Shown in pieces: positions 6,145 through 9,627 of a stretch of DNA of 9,627 nt. Source of the DNA: T1Sed10-49 sp046498405 (lineage in GTDB: Bacteria; Actinomycetota; Nitriliruptoria; Euzebyales; Egibacteraceae). The DNA is taken from NCBI GenBank assembly GCA_046498405.1, contig JAWOAS010000014.1:1-9627 (forward strand). The letters run 5' to 3'. A program made the translations under genes and the position numbers. The notes under the pieces were generated by a model. It did no database searches. It saw nothing but the letters and a program-made list of their open reading frames with translations, and was not told the origin of the DNA. Each line of letters begins with the position of its first letter. Position 1 is the stretch's first letter.

Positions 6145-7116
6145 ATGCTCGCCCTCCGCGCCCTGGCCGCCGACCCTGCCGACCCGCTGGCCGGCCTCGC
6201 CGCCGAGGAGGTCGACGAGCCGACGCCCCCGCCGGGCTGGGAGGTCGTCGAGGTCCGCGCCGCGGCGGTCAACCACCACGATCTCTTCACCCTGCGCGGG
6301 GTCGCCGTGGCGCCCGAGCGCCTGCCGGTGACCCTGGGCTCCGACGCCGCGGGGGTCACCGCCGAGGGCCGGGAGGTGCTCTGCCACGCCGTCGTGCCCA
6401 ACCCCGGGGTGACCGTCGCCGACGAGGCCGACGTCTTCGGCCGCCTGTCGATCCTCTCGGAGGTCTACGACGGCACGCACGCCGAGCGCGTCGCGGTGCC
6501 CAGCGCCAACCTCCTCGACAAGCCCGCCGCGCTGTCGTTCGTCGAGGCGGCGTGCCTGCCGACGGCCTGGCTGACCGCCTACCGGATGCTCTTCACGAAG
6601 GCGGGCGTGCGCCCCGGTGACCGCGTCCTCGTCCAGGGCGCCGGCGGTGGCGTGGCGACCGCGGCGATCGCCCTGGCCGCGGCGGCCGGCTGCGTCGTCA
6701 CCGCCACGAGCCGCGACGAGGGCAAGCGCGCCGCCGCGCTCGAGCTCGGCGCGACCGCGGCCCTGCCGCCCGGCGAGCGCCTGGCCGAGCCGGTCGACGC
6801 CGCGATCGACACCGTCGGCGAGGCGACGTTCACCCATTCGCTGCGGGCCCTGGCCCCTGGCGGCGCGCTCGTCGTCGCCGGGGCCACGACCGGCCCGCGC
6901 CCGCCAGCCGAGCTCCACCGCGTCTTCGCCAAGCAGCTGCGGATCCTCGGCTCCTCGATGGGCACGCGCGGCGAGCTCGCCGGGCTGCTGCGCCTGCTCG
7001 AGGCCACCGGCACCCGTCCGCGCGTCGCCGCGACCCACCCGCTGGCCGAGGGCGCCCGGGCCTACCGCGACCTCCTCGACGGCGAGGTCGTCGGCAAGCT
7101 CGTCCTCATCCCGTAG
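6145..7116 (+). CDS. MDR superfamily quinone reductase-like / alcohol dehydrogenase-like oxidoreductase
   Basis: A 323-residue medium-chain dehydrogenase/reductase with a GroES-like N-terminal domain (to about 125) and an NADPH-binding Rossmann domain whose loop is VLVQGAGGGVATAAIALA (161-178). The position of the catalytic zinc ligand is taken by NHHDLFTLRG instead of Cys, and there is no four-Cys structural zinc lobe. It is therefore probably a zinc-independent quinone oxidoreductase or enoyl/crotonyl reductase-like member. TSRDEGKRAAALELGA forms the second beta strand and dinucleotide ribose region, and AIDTVGEATF is also typical. Substrate is unknown. The ATG at 6145 is preferred over GTG 6136 because there is no SD for either and the -10 box overlaps the GTG. 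The 3' end overlaps the convergent hydrolase gene by 11 bp. Confidence 0.85.
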   Translation: MLALRALAADPADPLAGLAAEEVDEPTPPPGWEVVEVRAAAVNHHDLFTLRGVAVAPERLPVTLGSDAAGVTAEGREVLCHAVVPNPGVTVADEADVFGRLSILSEVYDGTHAERVAVPSANLLDKPAALSFVEAACLPTAWLTAYRMLFTKAGVRPGDRVLVQGAGGGVATAAIALAAAAGCVVTATSRDEGKRAAALELGATAALPPGERLAEPVDAAIDTVGEATFTHSLRALAPGGALVVAGATTGPRPPAELHRVFAKQLRILGSSMGTRGELAGLLRLLEATGTRPRVAATHPLAEGARAYRDLLDGEVVGKLVLIP

Positions 7117-7936
7117 GGCCCTCGGCGTCGAGCTGGCGGTAGGCGCGCCGCAGCGCCACCTCGGCGGTGGCCCGCTCCAGCGGCAGCGCGCCGGCCGCGC
7201 GCTCGACCGGCACCCCGGCGGCGTGGGCCGCGCGCGCCGCGCGTGCGACCTCGGCGTGCAGCGCCGCCTGCTCGAGGGCGTCGTCGCGGTGCAGCAGCCC
7301 GCCGTGGCCCGGCACGATCACCGCGCCGAGGCGCGGCAGCAGGGCGGCGAGGGTCGCCGGCCAGTCGAGCGGGAAGGCGTCGGCGAAGTCCGGCGGCGCG
7401 CCCTCCTCGAGGAGGTCGCCGGCGAAGACGACCCCCTCGGCCTCGACGACGAGGTCGCCGTCGGTGTGACCGCGCCCGAGATGGGCCAGCCGCAGGCGCC
7501 GGCCACCGAGGTCGATGGCGGCCTCGTCGGCGACGAGCCGGCGGGGCGGGGTGATGACGACGTCGTCGATCTCGGCGGCAAGGCCGGCGTCGCCCTCGGC
7601 CAGGGCGTCGGACCGCGCGGCGCGGCGCTCGGCTTCGCCGTCGGTGGCGAGCCGCCGGGCGCAGGCCGGGTGGCCCCAGATCGGCGCGCCGGTGAAGACG
7701 GCGTTGCCGAAGCAGTGGTCCCAGTGGGCGTGGGTGTTGACGAGCACCCAGGGCTGCGGCGTGATCGCGCGCACCGCGCGGGCGAGGTCGCGGCCCTGGT
7801 GGTGGCTCGACCGGGTGTCGAGCACCGCGCAGCGCTCCGCGCCGACGACGAGGCCGACGTTGAGCCGCTGGGCGGCGTGGGCCCGCACGTAGACCCCGTC
7901 GGCGAGCTCGGTCCACGCCCCCACCGCCGCGTCCAT
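7106..7936 (-). CDS. Metallo-beta-lactamase-fold hydrolase
   Basis: A 276-residue protein with the full binuclear zinc site of the fold: His69-x-His71-x-Asp73-His74 in NTHAHWDHCFGN, His157 in GRGHTDGD, Asp174 in FAGDLLEEG and His211 in VPGHGG. The opening LADGVYVRAHAAQRLNVGLVVG and the C-terminal helices fit the broad glyoxalase II / SoxH-like hydrolase group; no second catalytic domain is present. The substrate is not predictable. The start is ATG 7936 with GGGGAGG close upstream. It is the last gene of the three-gene minus operon, 23 nt after the HisN-like gene, and its last 11 bases overlap the convergent MDR gene. The low-complexity helical tail (about 215-276) is Ala/Arg rich. Confidence 0.87.
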   Translation of the reverse strand: MDAAVGAWTELADGVYVRAHAAQRLNVGLVVGAERCAVLDTRSSHHQGRDLARAVRAITPQPWVLVNTHAHWDHCFGNAVFTGAPIWGHPACARRLATDGEAERRAARSDALAEGDAGLAAEIDDVVITPPRRLVADEAAIDLGGRRLRLAHLGRGHTDGDLVVEAEGVVFAGDLLEEGAPPDFADAFPLDWPATLAALLPRLGAVIVPGHGGLLHRDDALEQAALHAEVARAARAAHAAGVPVERAAGALPLERATAEVALRRAYRQLDAEGPTG

Positions 7937-7959
7937 GCCCTCCCCGTCCCCGACGACGC

Positions 7960-8736
7960 TCAGCCGACGAGCGCCCGCCGGACGGTCTCGTGCAGCCGCC
8001 CGTTCGAGGACAGCAGGCTGCCGTCGCCGCTGAGCGGGTCGCCGCCGTCGAAGGCCGAGACGGTGCCACCGGCCTCGGTGACGATCGGCAGGAGCGCGGC
8101 GAGGTCCCAGACCGAGAGGTCGCGCTCGAAGGCGGCCTCGGCCATCCCGCCGGCGACGAGGAGGTGCATCCAGAAGTCGCCGAAGCCGCGGGTGCGCCAG
8201 GCGGTGTCGACGAGACCGCCGAGGCGCGCCCAGGCGCCGGGCTCGTCGCGGAACCACGTCAGCCCCCCGTGGCAGAGGTGCGCCTCGGCGACCTCGGCGA
8301 TGGCGCTGACGCCGACCCTCGTGCCGTTGCGGCGCGCGCCGAGGCCCTCGGCGGCGTCCCAGCGCTCCCCGAGCGCCGGGGCGCTCGCCACGCCGACGAC
8401 CGCGCGGCCGTCGACGACGACGGCGATGAGGGTGGCGAAGACCGGCACGCCGCGCAGGTAGTTCTTCGTCGCGTCGATCGGGTCGATGACCCACGTCGGC
8501 GCCTCGGCGTCGAGGGCGCCGCCCTCCTCCTCGCCGAGGACGGCATGGTCGGGGTGGGCGCGCGCGAGCTCGGCGCGCAGCGCCGCCTCGATCTCGCGGT
8601 CGGCGGCGGTCACCGGCGAGCCGTCGGGCTTGGCCGTGGCCGCGACCGGCCCGCCGAAGCGGGCCATCGCGAGGCCGTCGGCGACCTCGGCGAGCGCGAG
8701 CGCGGTTTCGCGCAGCGCCGCGGTCTCGCGGCTCAC
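7960..8736 (-). CDS. hisN: Inositol monophosphatase-family phosphatase, probably histidinol-phosphatase
   Basis: A 258-residue magnesium-dependent phosphatase. Metal-binding motifs are all present: GEEEGG (Glu69-Glu70), WVIDPIDATKNYLRGVPVF with Asp85 and Asp88, and VWDLAALLPIVTEAGG with Asp211. The sequence KPDGSPVTAADREIE, the DPID-x-TKNYLRGVP form, and RGFGDFWMHLLVAGGMAEAAFE resemble the actinobacterial HisN branch that removes phosphate from histidinol phosphate in histidine synthesis. No other histidine gene is in the window, so a CysQ- or SuhB-type substrate remains possible. The GTG start at 8736 overlaps the stop of the upstream gene as GTGA, implying translational coupling. The frame is open far upstream, but the preceding sequence belongs to the neighbour in another frame. 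Confidence 0.85.
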   Translation of the reverse strand: MSRETAALRETALALAEVADGLAMARFGGPVAATAKPDGSPVTAADREIEAALRAELARAHPDHAVLGEEEGGALDAEAPTWVIDPIDATKNYLRGVPVFATLIAVVVDGRAVVGVASAPALGERWDAAEGLGARRNGTRVGVSAIAEVAEAHLCHGGLTWFRDEPGAWARLGGLVDTAWRTRGFGDFWMHLLVAGGMAEAAFERDLSVWDLAALLPIVTEAGGTVSAFDGGDPLSGDGSLLSSNGRLHETVRRALVG

Positions 8737-9206
8737 GGGTCCTCGACGACCCCGTCGAAGCGCAGGACGAGGTCGTTGGGCTGCACGGTCAGGCTCACGC
8801 TGTCGCGCGGCGCCCACAGGGGGATGCAGGGTCCCTGCCCGGCGTGGCCGCACAGGCAGACGACGAGCCCGCCCGAGGGGGTCATGCCGATGAGCTGCCG
8901 GGCGTAGGACAGCAGCTCGGTCATCGTCGCCGTGCCGCCGGTGCGCCGCCAGTAGGCGTTGGCCCAGCGCGACTCCGGCCTGCCGTAGATCGCGAGGGCG
9001 GAGCCGGGGGCGAGCTTCGTCACCGACGACAGCGCCCGGCCGCCGGCCAGGACCTTGTCCTGCTTCGGCGACTTGCCGACCCGCGCCGCGGCCACCGGTG
9101 TGGCGAGGTCGCCGGGCAGGTCGGCGAGCTCGTAGGTGCCGGCGGCCTGCGCGGCCTTCTGCCGGTCGACCTCGACCTGGTAGGTCTGCGGGTTTTTCGT
9201 GGCCAC
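8733..9206 (-). CDS. Uncharacterised protein with a C-terminal Cys/His cluster
   Basis: A 157-residue protein I do not recognise. It starts (GTG 9206) five bases after GGAGGG. Residues 1-60 are polar and helical (VDRQKAAQAAGTYELADLPG), residues 60-100 mixed, and residues 113-132 read GGLVVCLCGHAGQGPCIPLW with Cys117, Cys119, His121 and Cys127, a plausible metal- or cluster-binding pocket or redox site. The last part (SVSLTVQPNDLVLRFDGVVE) looks like beta strands. There is no signal peptide or membrane helix. It is first in an operon with the HisN-like phosphatase (overlap of four bases) and the MBL-fold hydrolase, which is the main functional clue. Codon use is like the neighbours, so it appears to be a resident gene rather than part of the element to its right. 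Confidence 0.75.
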   Translation of the reverse strand: MATKNPQTYQVEVDRQKAAQAAGTYELADLPGDLATPVAAARVGKSPKQDKVLAGGRALSSVTKLAPGSALAIYGRPESRWANAYWRRTGGTATMTELLSYARQLIGMTPSGGLVVCLCGHAGQGPCIPLWAPRDSVSLTVQPNDLVLRFDGVVEDP

Positions 9207-9240
9207 GCGCCCTCCGATGACGACCCCGGGTGCGTCGGCG

Positions 9241-9246
9241 AGTGTA
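9241..9246 (-). promoter_or_regulatory. -10 box of the three-gene operon (157-residue protein, HisN, MBL hydrolase)
   Basis: TACACT on the minus strand fits TANNNT, giving a transcript start near 9235 and a leader of about 28 nt. No good -35 is seen 16-18 nt upstream. The tRNA-Glu remnant begins 24 bp upstream, so before the insertion the operon may also have received read-through from the tRNA promoter. Confidence 0.45.
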
Positions 9247-9269
9247 GCCCCGGACGGGCTCGACGGTGG

Positions 9270-9314
9270 TGGTGCTCCCGACGGGATTCGAACCCGCGTT
9301 GCCGGCTTGAAAGG
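9270..9314 (-). pseudogene. 3' half of a tRNA-Glu(TTC) gene, likely attachment-site remnant
   Basis: Read on the minus strand, this stretch gives the anticodon loop CTTTCAA (9313-9307, anticodon TTC, Glu), the 3' side of the anticodon stem GCCGG (9306-9302), a 4-nt variable loop, and a T arm GCGGG-TTCGAAT-CCCGT. The acceptor 3' strand CGGGAGC (9280-9274), discriminator A and encoded CCA (9272-9270) follow. The 5' side of the anticodon stem is CCGAC, one mismatch from the expected CCGGC. Beyond it there is no D arm and no GCTCCCG acceptor 5' strand anywhere to the right. The gene is thus cut at the anticodon stem, which is where tyrosine recombinases commonly cross over. An intact copy should exist at the other end of the element. 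Confidence 0.8.
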
Positions 9315-9330
9315 TCGGCGCGTCGATGCT

Positions 9331-9431
9331 GGTCAGAGCGCGTTTTCGCAGGTCAGAGCCCATGTTGGGTGACCGCCGTTGACCGCTGTACCCCCCTTCT
9401 TGCCATCTCTTATGGCACGCAGATGGCACGC
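9331..9431. repeat. Paired direct repeats next to the att core (candidate recombinase arm sites)
   Basis: Three pairs occur in 101 bases: GGTCAGAGC at 9331-9339 and 9351-9359 (20-bp period), TGACCGC at 9370-9376 and 9380-9386 (10-bp period), and ATGGCACGC at 9412-9420 and 9423-9431 (11-bp period). An inverted partner of the last, TGCCAT, is at 9401-9406. Periods of about one or two helical turns place each pair on the same DNA face, as expected for integrase arm-binding or excisionase sites. Confidence 0.5.
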
Positions 9432-9466
9432 CGGGGGGCCATTCGAACACCCGAGAGAGGTGCGCG

Positions 9467-9625
9467 ATGACCGCCACGACCGACCCCGACGCCGCGCTGC
9501 GCGCCCTGCAGCGCCGTCACGACGACTGGATGCGCAGCGCCGAGCGCCTGCACCTCGACCTCATCGCCCTGCGCGTCGACGTCGAGACGACCCTCGCCCA
9601 GCTCACCGAGGAGGCTGCACGATGA
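9467..9625 (+). CDS. Tiny helical protein at the element border
   Basis: A 52-residue protein starting at ATG 9467 with GAGAGAGG six bases upstream. Residues read MTATTDPDAALRALQRRHDD followed by a heptad-like Leu pattern, LHLDLIALRVDVETTLAQL, so it is probably a single helix or coiled coil. There is no Cys, membrane segment or known motif. Its stop TGA (9623-9625) overlaps the next ATG (9622-9624) as ATGA, and GAGGAGG before that ATG lies within its own last codons. Such tiny coupled genes are common in actinobacterial phages and integrative elements. Function is unknown. Confidence 0.6.
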   Translation: MTATTDPDAALRALQRRHDDWMRSAERLHLDLIALRVDVETTLAQLTEEAAR

Positions 9626-9627
9626 CC
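9622..9627 (+). CDS. Start of a further gene, cut by the window edge
   Basis: ATG at 9622 follows GAGGAGG by 7 nt and overlaps the upstream stop codon by four bases. Only two codons are present, so nothing can be said of the product. Confidence 0.35.

Larger units (their letters stand above)
9314..9627. mobile_element. Left end of a putative tRNA-integrated element (extends past the window)
   Basis: The orphan tRNA half has its CCA end pointing left to the resident operon, so inserted DNA should lie to the right of about 9314. That side carries paired short repeats and a tiny gene coupled to another, unlike the long metabolic genes on the left. No integrase, excisionase or replication gene is visible in the 300 bases available, so element class (AICE, ICE or prophage) is unknown. 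Confidence 0.55.

Noticed and set aside
6617..8461. Plus-strand open frame of 614 codons
   Set aside because: It runs through the MDR gene in another frame and then antisense to the MBL and HisN-like genes; no coherent protein sequence.
9270..9345. An intact tRNA-Glu gene
   Set aside because: No D arm and no GCTCCCG 5' acceptor strand exist on the minus strand to the right of the anticodon stem.
9441..9448. ATTCGAAC as a second tRNA T-loop remnant
   Set aside because: It matches the tRNA T loop over eight bases only; flanking bases do not form a T stem, so chance is the simplest explanation.
9207..9627. CRISPR array suggested by short repeats near the right end
   Set aside because: The repeats are 7-9 bp, of three unrelated kinds, each present twice; there are no regular spacers and no cas genes.

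Overview
The window is very GC-rich (well over 70% by eye), with strong G/C preference at third codon positions, frequent GTG starts and AGGAGG-type ribosome binding sites. Together with an InhA-like enoyl-ACP reductase and a HisN-like histidinol phosphatase, this points to a high-GC actinomycetote. I cannot place it further. An Acidimicrobiia-like or other non-mycolate lineage would fit the short substrate loop of the reductase, but that is inference.

Layout. (1) Positions 1-190 hold a short open frame without a usable start that runs off the left edge. (2) Positions 191-3538, minus strand, form a type II fatty acid synthesis operon read fabH > acpP > fabF > fabI: initiation, acyl carrier, elongating condensation and final enoyl reduction. 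fabD, fabG and the dehydratase are absent here. It is read from a recognisable promoter (TTGACA / TACGGT) that contains a 20-bp near-palindrome, a good operator candidate. (3) The divergent 343-bp gap 3539-3881 holds that promoter, a perfect 9-bp-stem hairpin and a -10 box for the rightward gene. (4) Positions 3882-5642, plus strand, carry an M20 metallodipeptidase followed after 6 bp by a small charged, helical protein of unknown function. (5) A four-helix membrane protein (minus, 5661-6062) converges on them, and a hairpin lies exactly over both stop codons. It diverges from (6) a zinc-independent MDR oxidoreductase (plus, 6145-7116) that looks leaderless. (7) Positions 7106-9206, minus strand, form a three-gene operon: an uncharacterised 157-residue protein with a Cys/His cluster, a HisN-like phosphatase coupled to it by a GTGA overlap, and a metallo-beta-lactamase-fold hydrolase.

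(8) The most notable part is the right end. Positions 9270-9314 hold only the 3' half of a tRNA-Glu(TTC) gene (minus strand: anticodon loop, T arm, acceptor 3' strand, CCA). Homology stops at the anticodon stem. To its right are three pairs of short direct repeats spaced about one or two helical turns apart, then a tiny 52-codon gene whose stop overlaps the start of another gene. This is the expected anatomy of an attachment site left by a tyrosine recombinase that integrates into a tRNA gene: host DNA to the left, an integrated element (ICE, AICE or prophage) to the right, with its body outside the window.

Otherwise the window is mostly ordinary chromosomal metabolism. The element boundary, the fab operator and the unknown 157- and 109-residue proteins deserve a second look.
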